DNA of 64,000 nt, from assembly GCA_000212915.1 (NCBI GenBank), contig CM001167.1:1728780-1792779 (forward strand). Reading direction: 5' to 3'. The DNA comes from Bacteroides coprosuis DSM 18011 (GTDB taxonomy: Bacteria; Bacteroidota; Bacteroidia; Bacteroidales; Bacteroidaceae). The notes beneath the pieces were generated by a model. It had not been told where the DNA came from. It saw only the letters and a list, made by a program, of their open reading frames with translations, and made no database searches. Each line of letters opens with the position of its first letter. Position 1 is the first letter of the stretch. A program made the position numbers and the translations under genes. Positions 25,191 to 33,560 of the stretch are shown here, piece by piece.

Positions 25191-26498
25191 ATGATGACTA
25201 TTTTAACCTACCTTTTTCAATCGAGTATTTGCCTAGGCATCTTTTATGTCTTTTACAAGTGGCTTTTCAGTAAAGAAACTTTTTATACACTTAATCGTGC
25301 TATTTTATGGAGTATGTTGATTCTCTCTTTTACTTTACCTCTAATCCCTTGGGATAGCTTCTTTACGATTTCGGGGATGGTGCAATCTTCCCTCTTCAAT
25401 GAGGTGGTTTATTCTATCCGTTTAGATGAGTTGATCATTTCTGCCGAACAGACTACAAGTATTAACTGGTTGGATTGGTTGGTAGGCGTGTATTTATTGG
25501 GTCTGACATTCATCTTGCTACGTTTAGGAGTTGGATGGCTGGGTCTAAGTAAATTCATTAAACAGGGTAAGAAAAGAGTTCAAACAGATGGTACAAAGTT
25601 GATTACTCATACTGAAAGTACTCAAGGTCCATTTAGCTGGATGTCTTACATTGTATTGAGTGAGGATGATTTAGCTAATTGTGGAGAAGAAATACTGATG
25701 CACGAGAAAGCACATATTCATTATATGCATTCATGGGATATGCTAATACTGAATCTTATATTGATGGTACAATGGTTTAATCCAGCAGCTTGGCTTTTTA
25801 AGCGTGAGTTGGAGATAGTTCATGAATATCAAGCTGATGCTTTCGTACTTAAACACGGCATAAACGCACAAAAATATCAATTATTATTAATCAAGAAGTC
25901 TGTGGGTGACTACATGTTTAATTTGGCCAACAGTTTTAACCACAGTCATCTTACTAAAAGAATCAATATGATGTTACAAAAAGAATCTAGTAAATGGGCA
26001 AAGCTCAAGTTGATTTCTCTATTGCCATTAGGCTTCTTGTTGATACTCGGAATAGGAATTAATAGTTCATGTACTGAAGCATCAGCACTAAGAGATAGTT
26101 CTGATGTTCAAGCTGATACCAAAGAATTACCTCAAGTTACTCCAAGTAGTCAAAAAGGAGAAGTGTTTGTAGTGGTAGAAGTTATGCCTGAGTATCCTGG
26201 AGGTCTTGAAAATCTAATAACTTTCTTGGGTGAGAATATTCAATACCCTGCTGATGCTCAGAAGAATTCTATACAAGGGCGTGTTATTGTGGAGTTTATA
26301 GTCAATACTGATGGTTCTGTAACTGAACCAAGAATAGTACGTGGTGTTGATTCAGCATTGGACAAAGAAGCTCTTCGCGTTATTTCACTTATGCCCAAAT
26401 GGAAACCTGGTATGCAAGGAGGGGAAAAGGTACGTGTGAAATTTACTGTCCCTGTATCTTTCCGCTTAAAAGACAAAGAAAAGGTTCCAGCAAAGTAA
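25191..26498 (+). CDS. BlaR1-type M56 metallopeptidase with TonB C-terminal domain
   Basis: 435 residues. N-terminal membrane helices (about 1-110) precede the M56 zinc peptidase domain with HEKAH (HEXXH) and a downstream ELEIVHEYQAD supplying the third ligand. A further helix (about 280-300) leads to a periplasmic linker and a TonB-C domain (YPGGLENLITFLGENIQYP to VPVSFRL, about 335-428) in place of the penicillin-sensing domain of BlaR1. With the BlaI-like gene it forms a two-protein membrane signalling unit. The signal is unknown. ATG 25191 and 25194 are both possible starts. Confidence 0.9.
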   Translation: MMTILTYLFQSSICLGIFYVFYKWLFSKETFYTLNRAILWSMLILSFTLPLIPWDSFFTISGMVQSSLFNEVVYSIRLDELIISAEQTTSINWLDWLVGVYLLGLTFILLRLGVGWLGLSKFIKQGKKRVQTDGTKLITHTESTQGPFSWMSYIVLSEDDLANCGEEILMHEKAHIHYMHSWDMLILNLILMVQWFNPAAWLFKRELEIVHEYQADAFVLKHGINAQKYQLLLIKKSVGDYMFNLANSFNHSHLTKRINMMLQKESSKWAKLKLISLLPLGFLLILGIGINSSCTEASALRDSSDVQADTKELPQVTPSSQKGEVFVVVEVMPEYPGGLENLITFLGENIQYPADAQKNSIQGRVIVEFIVNTDGSVTEPRIVRGVDSALDKEALRVISLMPKWKPGMQGGEKVRVKFTVPVSFRLKDKEKVPAK

Positions 26499-26540
26499 TC
26501 CTTAAGACGGTGTATCAGCTTTAGTCTTAATACGAGTTTA

Positions 26541-26570
26541 AAGAGGTTTCAATGTTTTGGAACCTCTTTT
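26541..26570. terminator. Bidirectional terminator
   Basis: AAGAGGTTTC pairs with GGAACCTCTT (one G-U), with A and T runs outside. It lies between convergent genes. Confidence 0.75.
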
Positions 26571-27152
26571 TTATGAATTCATCAGAATGCTTTGGATAAG
26601 TGGTACTAAATCTCTTTCAATCACTTCAGGATTTAGCCTATGTTCGCCTTCAAAGAGTACTTTGTGTGGATAGTATCTACTAAATTCTTCTTGGCAATTG
26701 ACCATTTCATCGTGAGTGCCAAAAAAACCATAAGTGTGCTCTTGGTCGTATACAGTTACCTTATCAAACTGGTGTTTTTCCATTATTTCATAAGCATCAC
26801 AGAGCTGAGGAGTGATATCGAAAGTCATTACTCCATCTTTTCGTGGGTTAAAGAAGGGCTGAGTTCCTAAGTTTTTACGCATCAATTGAGATACATGAAA
26901 TGCTGGGTTTATTAGAATTTTAGTTTGTCCGTGCAATTGTTGAGTAAACATAGCTCCCATAGAAGTACCCACTACCAGTACGGGCTGAAGTTCTGCAACA
27001 AGGTCTGTAAGTAATTGTAAAGCTTGTTGAGGAGGTAGAGGCATATCAGGAGCTACCACTTGATATTGTGGCAGCAGAGCCTGAATATTCTGTGCTGAAG
27101 CTGTAGCCCCAGAAGAAGATAAGCCGTGTACGTATATGATTTTATTTTCCAT
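26571..27152 (-). CDS. YqiA/UPF0227-type alpha/beta hydrolase
   Basis: A 193-residue single-domain esterase-like protein. IIYVHGLSSSG is the oxyanion-loop region and VGTSMGAMFTQQL is the nucleophile elbow (Ser in GTSMG). A late EGEHRLNPE supplies the likely catalytic His. A short hydrolase with the YqiA/YcfP layout; substrate unknown. Single gene. Confidence 0.8.
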   Translation of the reverse strand: MENKIIYVHGLSSSGATASAQNIQALLPQYQVVAPDMPLPPQQALQLLTDLVAELQPVLVVGTSMGAMFTQQLHGQTKILINPAFHVSQLMRKNLGTQPFFNPRKDGVMTFDITPQLCDAYEIMEKHQFDKVTVYDQEHTYGFFGTHDEMVNCQEEFSRYYPHKVLFEGEHRLNPEVIERDLVPLIQSILMNS

Positions 27153-27270
27153 TTCTATTCTTTTTGAATGTATAGTACAAGGTAAGGAATTATGCTCTCA
27201 TTCCTTATGCAATTGTAAAATGTAACTTTTAATATTACTTCTTTCTTTATAAGGTATATAAAAATATCTT

Positions 27271-27278
27271 TATATTTG
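27271..27278 (+). promoter_or_regulatory. -7 element of the NlpE-like gene
   Basis: TATATTTG matches TAnnTTTG and lies 27 bp before the ATG at 27305; no clear -33. Confidence 0.5.
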
Positions 27279-27304
27279 TACCAATAATTAACTCAAACAT
27301 TAGA

Positions 27305-28063
27305 ATGAAACGAAGTCTATTATTCAGTATTTCAGCATTAGCTCTATCGTTTTTGTTGGGAGCTTGTGGAGAAAAGAAAGAAACAAAACCATTTAAATCT
27401 GGCTTTGAAGGGATGTATGTAGGAGAATTACCTTGTGCAGATTGTCCTGGAATTCGTACAAATGCAACTTTTTTATCGGATAGTACTGTAGCCATTACTT
27501 CTCTTTATTATGACGGAGATAACACATCAGAAACAGAGTGGGGTACATGGACAGTAGAAGGGAAAATTCTAAAAGCCTTAATGCCTGATGAGATAACGCT
27601 ATACTATGTTCAATTATCAGATTCTGTTATTATGATGACGGATTCTGTAGGCACTCCATCTGAGAGTCTAGCAGAATACTATCAACTCACGAAAGCTACC
27701 CCTTTAGTGTCGGATAGTTTTGCAGGTAAATATGTAATGGGAGATATCCAAGATCCTAAAAGCTATCGTCAGAACTTAATAATAACTCCTATTAATGAGA
27801 ATGAAGTAAACGTTATTGTTAATAGCGAAGGAGCTGGTAAGGGTTGTGAGTTTTCGGGAAGAGGAAAGTTGGTGAACAATCAAATTGAAGTTTCTCTAAA
27901 CGAGCAGCATAACAAAATGCAGTCTACTTTAGTGATTCGCCCAAACAATGAGAAAACAGGTCTATTCCTCTTTACTTCCACCTTTGATGATCGTTACGAC
28001 TTGATGTACTTCTGTGGTGGAGGTGGTTCACTAGCTGGAGATTATATTAAAGTACAAGAATAA
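27305..28063 (+). CDS. NlpE-like copper/envelope-stress lipoprotein
   Basis: 252 residues with a lipoprotein signal (LALSFLLGAC, Cys21). The NlpE N-terminal domain is clear: GMYVGELPCADCPGIRTNATFL, with the CxxC pair (about residues 44-47), then GTWTVEG and YYQLTKA. The second half has another beta domain (about 140-250). In E. coli NlpE senses adhesion and copper stress; in Bacteroidetes the role is not established. Monocistronic. Confidence 0.85.
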   Translation: MKRSLLFSISALALSFLLGACGEKKETKPFKSGFEGMYVGELPCADCPGIRTNATFLSDSTVAITSLYYDGDNTSETEWGTWTVEGKILKALMPDEITLYYVQLSDSVIMMTDSVGTPSESLAEYYQLTKATPLVSDSFAGKYVMGDIQDPKSYRQNLIITPINENEVNVIVNSEGAGKGCEFSGRGKLVNNQIEVSLNEQHNKMQSTLVIRPNNEKTGLFLFTSTFDDRYDLMYFCGGGGSLAGDYIKVQE

Positions 28064-28081
28064 AACTGGGATATTAAGCAT

Positions 28082-28110
28082 AAAAAAGGAGGACACGTCC
28101 TCCTTTTTCT
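28082..28110. terminator. Bidirectional terminator
   Basis: A near-perfect palindrome, AAAAAAGGAGGAC with GTCCTCCTTTTT, between convergent genes. Confidence 0.8.
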
Positions 28111-28128
28111 ATTTCTAGAAGTGAATGA

Positions 28129-28731
28129 TTATTCTTCATTTTCTTTTAAAATACCTTCTTTTACACACTCTTTGAGAAGAGCTTGTGTATATTCCCAGAG
28201 TGGAGTAGCCGTATCTTTCATTATTCTTTTACTATCGAGTACCTCATCGTACTTAACATTGTATTCTTCCCAAGTTCCCCCTTGGTTGGATGCATTTTGA
28301 AGCATCGGCTCTAGTCGGTCAAGTGTTTTGGCAAAGCGTGCCTCAACACTTTTACCCTTTTCAAACTCTAGCCAGATAGAGATGAGTTCTTCAGCTTGGT
28401 CGGCAGGGAGTAATCCAAAAATGCGTTTGGCAGCCTCCATTTCCTCAGGTCTGTTATCGTGTTTCTGAGTTTTGTCGAAAAAGAAAACATCTCCTGCATC
28501 AATCTCTACTACATCGTGAATCAATACCATCTTAATCACCTTGAGAAGATCAATAGGCTCATTGGAGTGCTCAGCAAGTACCATTGCCATAATGGAGAGG
28601 TGCCAACTATGTTCGGCATCATTCTCTGCACGGTCGCTATTAAATAACCGAGTTCTTCTTAAGATGTATTTGATTTTGTCCACCTCGTGAATAAACTGTA
28701 TCTGTTTATGTAGTCTGTTCAATTGTTCCAT
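28129..28731 (-). CDS. HD-domain phosphohydrolase (HDDC2/YfbR-like 5'-deoxynucleotidase)
   Basis: 200 residues with HD signature residues: AEHSWHLSIMA (first His), VLIHDVVEIDAGD (His-Asp pair) and a later FAKTLDRLEP (final Asp). This matches the HDDC2/YfbR group, which removes phosphate from deoxynucleoside monophosphates. The promoter element TATCTTTG lies at 28758-28751. Substrate inferred from family. Confidence 0.85.
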   Translation of the reverse strand: MEQLNRLHKQIQFIHEVDKIKYILRRTRLFNSDRAENDAEHSWHLSIMAMVLAEHSNEPIDLLKVIKMVLIHDVVEIDAGDVFFFDKTQKHDNRPEEMEAAKRIFGLLPADQAEELISIWLEFEKGKSVEARFAKTLDRLEPMLQNASNQGGTWEEYNVKYDEVLDSKRIMKDTATPLWEYTQALLKECVKEGILKENEE

Positions 28732-28750
28732 GATTCTTATTTTAAGCTTA

Positions 28751-28758
28751 CAAAGATA
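28751..28758 (-). promoter_or_regulatory. -7 element of the HD gene
   Basis: Reads TATCTTTG on the minus strand, 20 bp before the start codon. No TTTG at the -33 place. Confidence 0.5.
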
Positions 28759-28815
28759 GACATTTTGCCTCTATTTGGCGATGATTGCTATACTATCCTT
28801 ACCCTAAAGGGCATA

Positions 28816-28847
28816 AAAAAAAGCCTCATTGTTGATGAGGCTTTTCT
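28816..28847 (-). terminator. Terminator of the EEP gene
   Basis: AAAAGCCTCAT pairs with ATGAGGCTTTT; on the minus strand the stem ends in a run of T. It lies 21 bp past the stop at 28868. Confidence 0.75.
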
Positions 28848-28867
28848 GTATAACAAAACAGAGATTC

Positions 28868-29734
28868 TTAGTTGAATTCAATATTTGCAACCACAGGGCA
28901 GTGGTCTGAAACAAACTGACCCTCATATTTCATAGGGAGTACTTCGTAGCTTTTTACAGTTACAGGAGCACTTACAAAGATATAGTCGATGTATTCACGC
29001 TTGTTGATGTCAAGTCTGTCGTAATCGTGAAAAGTCCAATTAGTACCTTTTACTTCTTGAGCCACTTCATGAGTACTCAATAGGTGTCTTTCTTTTTCAG
29101 GATTGATGACATTGAAGATAACGTCCGACTCTGGTTCAGCATTAAAATCGCCAGTTAGCACGATAGGAGCATCTTTAGCCAATTTATAAGCACGTTCAAG
29201 AAGAAGATTAACACCTTCACGACGAGCTTCTACGCCAACGTGGTCTAGGTGTGTGTTTATAAAGAAAACTTCTCTTAGAGTTTCTTTGTCTTTTAGTAGT
29301 ACCCAACTAGCTACTCTTTCGCAAGCACCATCCCAGCCTTTAGAACCAGCTACTTCAGGAGTTTCGCTCAACCAAAACGTACCTGAATCAAGGGCATCAA
29401 AACGATCTTTTTTGTAAAGCAAACTACTATATTCACCTTCGGTTTTGCCATCAGCACGACCCACACCAACTGCTTCGTATTCAGGAAGAGCAGCTTTAAG
29501 ATCTTCGAGTTGGTGGTTAAGAACTTCTTGTGTACCAATTAAGTCACAATCTTGAGCTTTAGCCATAGCACCTGCTTGCTCTTTTCGATGTTCCCACGAG
29601 TATTCTCCATCATCACTAGTATCTAGTCTGATATTAAAGGTCATAACTTTTAAGTCTAGTTTTGGTTGAGAAGAGTTACATGCAGAAAGTAAACCCATAC
29701 TTACTGCCATGAGAAGTAATAAATATTTTTTCAT
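28868..29734 (-). CDS. Endonuclease/exonuclease/phosphatase-fold lipoprotein
   Basis: 288 residues with a lipoprotein signal (LMAVSMGLLSAC, Cys19). The EEP fold is clear: MTFNIRLD, IGTQEVL (metal Glu), INTHLDH, LTGDFNAEPES, and a final SDHCPV. Exported members of this family in Bacteroidetes hydrolyse phosphodiesters or sugar phosphates; the actual substrate cannot be told. Single gene. Confidence 0.87.
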   Translation of the reverse strand: MKKYLLLLMAVSMGLLSACNSSQPKLDLKVMTFNIRLDTSDDGEYSWEHRKEQAGAMAKAQDCDLIGTQEVLNHQLEDLKAALPEYEAVGVGRADGKTEGEYSSLLYKKDRFDALDSGTFWLSETPEVAGSKGWDGACERVASWVLLKDKETLREVFFINTHLDHVGVEARREGVNLLLERAYKLAKDAPIVLTGDFNAEPESDVIFNVINPEKERHLLSTHEVAQEVKGTNWTFHDYDRLDINKREYIDYIFVSAPVTVKSYEVLPMKYEGQFVSDHCPVVANIEFN

Positions 29735-30471
29735 AATAATAAAAAATGATTGGATTGATTAAGTTGTTATCCTACAAAGATGCACAAATTTATTCGGAAA
29801 AGGTAAAAAACTAAATTTCAATATTTATATGAAGGTCTATTCTTTTAATAAAATAGAGTGAATGTATGCTTTTTCTAAATAGAGAAAGAGGTTGTGGAGT
29901 TGGTTCTTATTCAAATTAAAATTTGCTTACTGTAGATAACACTTTTTGATGAATAAAATAATAAATAAAAAGGCTGTTCTTTGTAAAACATGTTTTGGAG
30001 CGTTTGTTTTGATGTATTTAATATTGGCCGTTATTTAAGATAATTAAAAGGCGATATGGCTTGTTCTTGTTTTTAATGGGTCAAAATATGAAATTAAAAG
30101 CTTTAAAGGTTAATTTTATGGCTTTTAAAATAGAAAAATATATAAAATAAGTCAGGCTTAATTATGCAATAAATGTATGTTTAATCGTTTTTGTTCTGAT
30201 GTCGATTTATCTCTGTTTTATACAATTGCTTATGCAACCTATTTTTTTATTATTATGTAATTTGAAATAAATATTAGCTTTGTTTTTTACATTTCTCTTA
30301 GAAGTGTTGTATTCCTATAAGTGCTTATAGGAGATATGTTTGTAGTAATGTTCTTACTTAAACGCAGAAGTGTAATGAATTTAAAATTTGCTGTATATTT
30401 TAGAGATAGAAATGTAATATGGTATTAGATTTCAAATGAAACTTAAATAAATTCATCTTTTTGTTAGATAA
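29735..30471. other. AT-rich intergenic region
   Basis: About 740 bp without a credible gene or strong hairpin. The part after 30472 holds a candidate small RNA listed separately. Confidence 0.4.
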
Positions 30472-30499
30472 AATTGGTGTAAGTCCAAAATATTTGCAT

Positions 30500-30608
30500 A
30501 TCTTTACACCTAGTGATTCCGAAATGGAGTCATTGCTTCAAGTAGATTTAAACTGACTTACAAACTCGGCTGAGCGGTATACTCACCCTGTAGTAAGTCA
30601 GTTTTTTG
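30500..30608 (+). ncRNA. Candidate structured small RNA with terminator
   Basis: No reading frame covers this stretch, yet it is highly structured. A hairpin TGATTCC (30514-30520) with GGAGTCA (30526-30532) encloses GAAAT. Then an 11-bp stem, AACTGACTTAC (30551-30561) with GTAAGTCAGTT (30593-30603), encloses an inner TGAG/CTCA arm and ends in TTTTTT, the form of an intrinsic terminator. A near-promoter TATCTTTA lies at 30499-30506. I cannot match it to a named RNA family. The 5' end is uncertain. Confidence 0.45.
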
Positions 30609-30925
30609 TTTTTTTGCCTCAGTCTATTTAGTTATGGATTGCAAGAACTATTCTTGTGCTATTCAGTTTATATGATACAGCATATTGCATGAAAAAGTTT
30701 ATCTTCAAAAAGTATACAGAATTGGGTGTTACCTTTGAGTTACGTTAGAATGTTACAAATGTGCTTTGTGAAAAGCATTTAGTAATTATGAATTTGAAGC
30801 TCAATGAAATGTAGAAATTTGATTGGTATCCTAAAAAAGCTTCATGAATATGGGGTTTGCAGTAAATACACGCTACTGTTAACCCCATTGTTCATTTTAT
30901 GCTATTTAAACCTAACTTAAATATT

Positions 30926-33022
30926 ATGGCTAAAGAATCCTTTTCTCTTAAAAAGCTCATGCCGAGCAGTAAGGCAGGGATGTTTTTGAAAGGCTTGGGT
31001 AATATTCTCTTGCTTTTTATAGTTATCGGCTTGATTGTCCGTATCCTCTTTTTATTCAATAGCCAGACGGCAACCTCCTTTACTATGCTTGAGCAGCTTG
31101 AAATATTTGGACTGGGCATGATCAATGATGTAGCTATGGCTATCATTCTAAACGTGTTTTTATGGCTGTCTTTAATTGGGGTGGGAGAGAGGAAATATAA
31201 ATTTCCTTTTGGTTATTTTATTTTGGGTTTCTTTATTCTCTCATGGATATATCTTACTTTTACGAATACCGTTTTTCATGAATACAACAAGTCACTAGCC
31301 CGCATTCTAAAATATTTAGCTCTGTATAAATCGATCAGTTTTGGGCTACGATTATTTATTCCCTCTATTCGCCAGAAGTGGAGTTACATTAGTTATGTAG
31401 TACTCATTTTTGTATATGTTTTAGCCATGTTGACTAATGCAGTGAGTGAATACTTCTTTTGGGATGAATTTGGATTGCGTTATAACTTTATTGCAGTAGA
31501 TTATTTAGTCTATACGCATGAAGTCATTGGAAATATCTTAGAATCTTACTCTATCATTCCTCTCTTATTGGTATTAATTACGGTAGCAGCTGTAATTACC
31601 TTCTTCATGGTTCGTAAAGATTCTGTATTCTTTCGAGAAACAGTGTCATTCAAGACAAAAGCTTCAGTGTCTATAGCTTATTTAGTCTTGGTGGGAGGAT
31701 CTATGTGGCTAGTCAATGCAACTAAATACTTTCAGAATAATCAAGATGTATTTCTCAATGAATTGCAAGCCAATGGTATCTTTAAGTTTTACGAAGCATT
31801 CAAGAGTAGTGCCTTAGATTATGATACTTTTTACCTTACTCTAGGCATTCATGATGTGAAGTCTTTTATCAAAGGTAGGTACAACTGTGAAGAAGGTGCA
31901 GATAGTTACCCGATAACGTATATGCAACCCGAAGTACATAAGAATATAGTACTTATAACCGTAGAAAGTTTGAGTGCCGACTTCTTAGCTCATTTTGGGA
32001 ATACAGATCATCTCACTCCTCGTTTAGATAGCTTAATCCAACATAGCTTAGTGTTTAATAATCTCTATGCAACGGGTAATAGAACAGTCAGAGGACTTGA
32101 GGCTTTAACTCTGTCGTTACCACCTAGCCCAGGAGAAAGTATTATCAAGCGACCTGATAACTCGAATCTTTTTTCAGTAGGGAAAGTATTGAAAGAGAAA
32201 GGATATACTGTGCAATATATTTATGGAGGAGATAGTTATTTTGATAATATGGGTACTTTCTTTTCAGGGAATGGTTATGAAATCATTGATAGTAAAGACA
32301 TCGATAAGAAAAAAATTACTTATCAAAATGTATGGGGTGTATGTGATGAAGATTTGTACACCAAGGCTCTCGAAGTATTTGATGATAATGAGAAGCTAAA
32401 TAAACCTTTCTTCTCTCACTTAATGACAGTAAGTAACCATAGGCCATTTACCTATCCAAGTGGTAAAGTCTCTATTTCTCCCGAAACAAAGACTAGGAGT
32501 GGGGCAGTGGAGTACACTGATTATGCCATTGGCGACTTTATCGAACGGGCAAAAAGTCTCAGTTGGTTTGAGAATACCATTTTCATTGTAGTGGCAGATC
32601 ACTGTGCTTCTAGTGCAGGTAAAGTAGAATTACCCCTCGATAAATATCATATTCCTGCTTTGATTTATGCTCCAGGTTTTGTAGAACCTCAAGAGGTAAA
32701 CACACGAGTGTCACAGATAGATATTATGCCTACGGTGCTGGGAATGTTAAATCTAAATTACGAATCACAATTCTATGGTATGGATATCTTTCACAATGTC
32801 AACTATAACCCGAGAGCTTTTATTGCAACTTATCAAGATTTAGGCTATTGGTCGGGAGATATCTTAACTGTTCTTTCTCCTGTTAAAAGAAATAGACAAT
32901 TTCAAATCATTCAGAATGGCTTTATGTTTGAAGAAATACCTCTAAAGACAGAGCACGAAGAAAGCTTAGATGATGCTATATCTTACTATCAATCGTTGGA
33001 GTTGAAAGAGTGGGAAGAATAG
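30926..33022 (+). CDS. LTA-synthase-like sulfatase-fold membrane protein (phosphoglycerol transferase type)
   Basis: 698 residues from ATG 30926 (an in-frame ATG at 30899 is possible). Five membrane helices fill the first 250 or so residues. The extracytoplasmic alkaline-phosphatase-superfamily domain has NIVLITVESLSADF (metal Glu), ATGNRTVRGLEALTLSLPPSPG (Thr nucleophile) and VVADHC (metal Asp-His), the pattern of LtaS and OpgB. Gram-negative Bacteroidetes lack classical lipoteichoic acid, so it more likely moves phosphoglycerol or phosphoethanolamine onto another envelope glycan or lipid. Single gene. Confidence 0.88.
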   Translation: MAKESFSLKKLMPSSKAGMFLKGLGNILLLFIVIGLIVRILFLFNSQTATSFTMLEQLEIFGLGMINDVAMAIILNVFLWLSLIGVGERKYKFPFGYFILGFFILSWIYLTFTNTVFHEYNKSLARILKYLALYKSISFGLRLFIPSIRQKWSYISYVVLIFVYVLAMLTNAVSEYFFWDEFGLRYNFIAVDYLVYTHEVIGNILESYSIIPLLLVLITVAAVITFFMVRKDSVFFRETVSFKTKASVSIAYLVLVGGSMWLVNATKYFQNNQDVFLNELQANGIFKFYEAFKSSALDYDTFYLTLGIHDVKSFIKGRYNCEEGADSYPITYMQPEVHKNIVLITVESLSADFLAHFGNTDHLTPRLDSLIQHSLVFNNLYATGNRTVRGLEALTLSLPPSPGESIIKRPDNSNLFSVGKVLKEKGYTVQYIYGGDSYFDNMGTFFSGNGYEIIDSKDIDKKKITYQNVWGVCDEDLYTKALEVFDDNEKLNKPFFSHLMTVSNHRPFTYPSGKVSISPETKTRSGAVEYTDYAIGDFIERAKSLSWFENTIFIVVADHCASSAGKVELPLDKYHIPALIYAPGFVEPQEVNTRVSQIDIMPTVLGMLNLNYESQFYGMDIFHNVNYNPRAFIATYQDLGYWSGDILTVLSPVKRNRQFQIIQNGFMFEEIPLKTEHEESLDDAISYYQSLELKEWEE

Positions 33023-33124
33023 GGTCGGGACAAGTAAAATAAGTAGAAATAAAGTTTACACATTATGCTTTATTATCTAAATCTCTACCTATCTTTACTT
33101 CAGTAAACCTTAAATGTTTTGTCT

Positions 33125-33355
33125 ATGTCACAGTTGTTATTCCATGGTGGTGAGCTACTTCGCATCTCCCATCGTAATAAAAGCGAACTTGAAGTTTCTA
33201 GTAATAAAGGGCGCACTTGGACTACCCGATACAAAGGGGGAACGTATGGTGAGTTCTTAGATTTGATTTGGGCGGAAGATGAGCTATTAGGATTAACTAC
33301 CAAAGGTCTTTATTATTCTAAGGATATGGGTAGAACTTGGCTCAAACGTTCATAG
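33125..33355 (+). CDS. Very small protein with two Asp-box (BNR) motifs
   Basis: 76 residues from ATG 33125 (a TTG two codons earlier is also in frame). Two Asp-box-like motifs are visible, SSNKGRTW and SKDMGRTW, about 40 residues apart, with strands around them. Sialidase and photosystem-assembly propellers use many such repeats; here only a little over one blade exists. There is no signal peptide. It is either a stand-alone mini-protein or the remnant of a larger propeller. A strong terminator follows. Confidence 0.65.
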   Translation: MSQLLFHGGELLRISHRNKSELEVSSNKGRTWTTRYKGGTYGEFLDLIWAEDELLGLTTKGLYYSKDMGRTWLKRS

Positions 33356-33376
33356 ATAAAGAGAATGTATTGTTAT

Positions 33377-33415
33377 AAAACGAGGCTACACTGAGCAGTG
33401 TAGCCTCGTTTTTTG
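33377..33415 (+). terminator. Terminator after the Asp-box protein
   Basis: AAAACGAGGCTACACTG pairs with CAGTGTAGCCTCGTTTT in almost perfect register, followed by T residues. Confidence 0.9.
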
Positions 33416-33529
33416 TATAGTGATGAGGAGTTAAGTCCTCTTAACAAAATCGAGATATGTTTTAGGTATTGTAACAAACTCATTATTAAAATGTAAAATA
33501 GTCTTAATAGAATCGTAATGATGTAAATC

Positions 33530-33537
33530 TACATTTG
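33530..33537 (+). promoter_or_regulatory. -7 element of the TonB receptor operon
   Basis: TACATTTG matches TAnnTTTG, 23 bp before the ATG at 33561. No TTTG at -33, so activation by a regulator is possible. Confidence 0.45.
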
Positions 33538-33560
33538 TGTCGTAAACAATTGAACAGACT

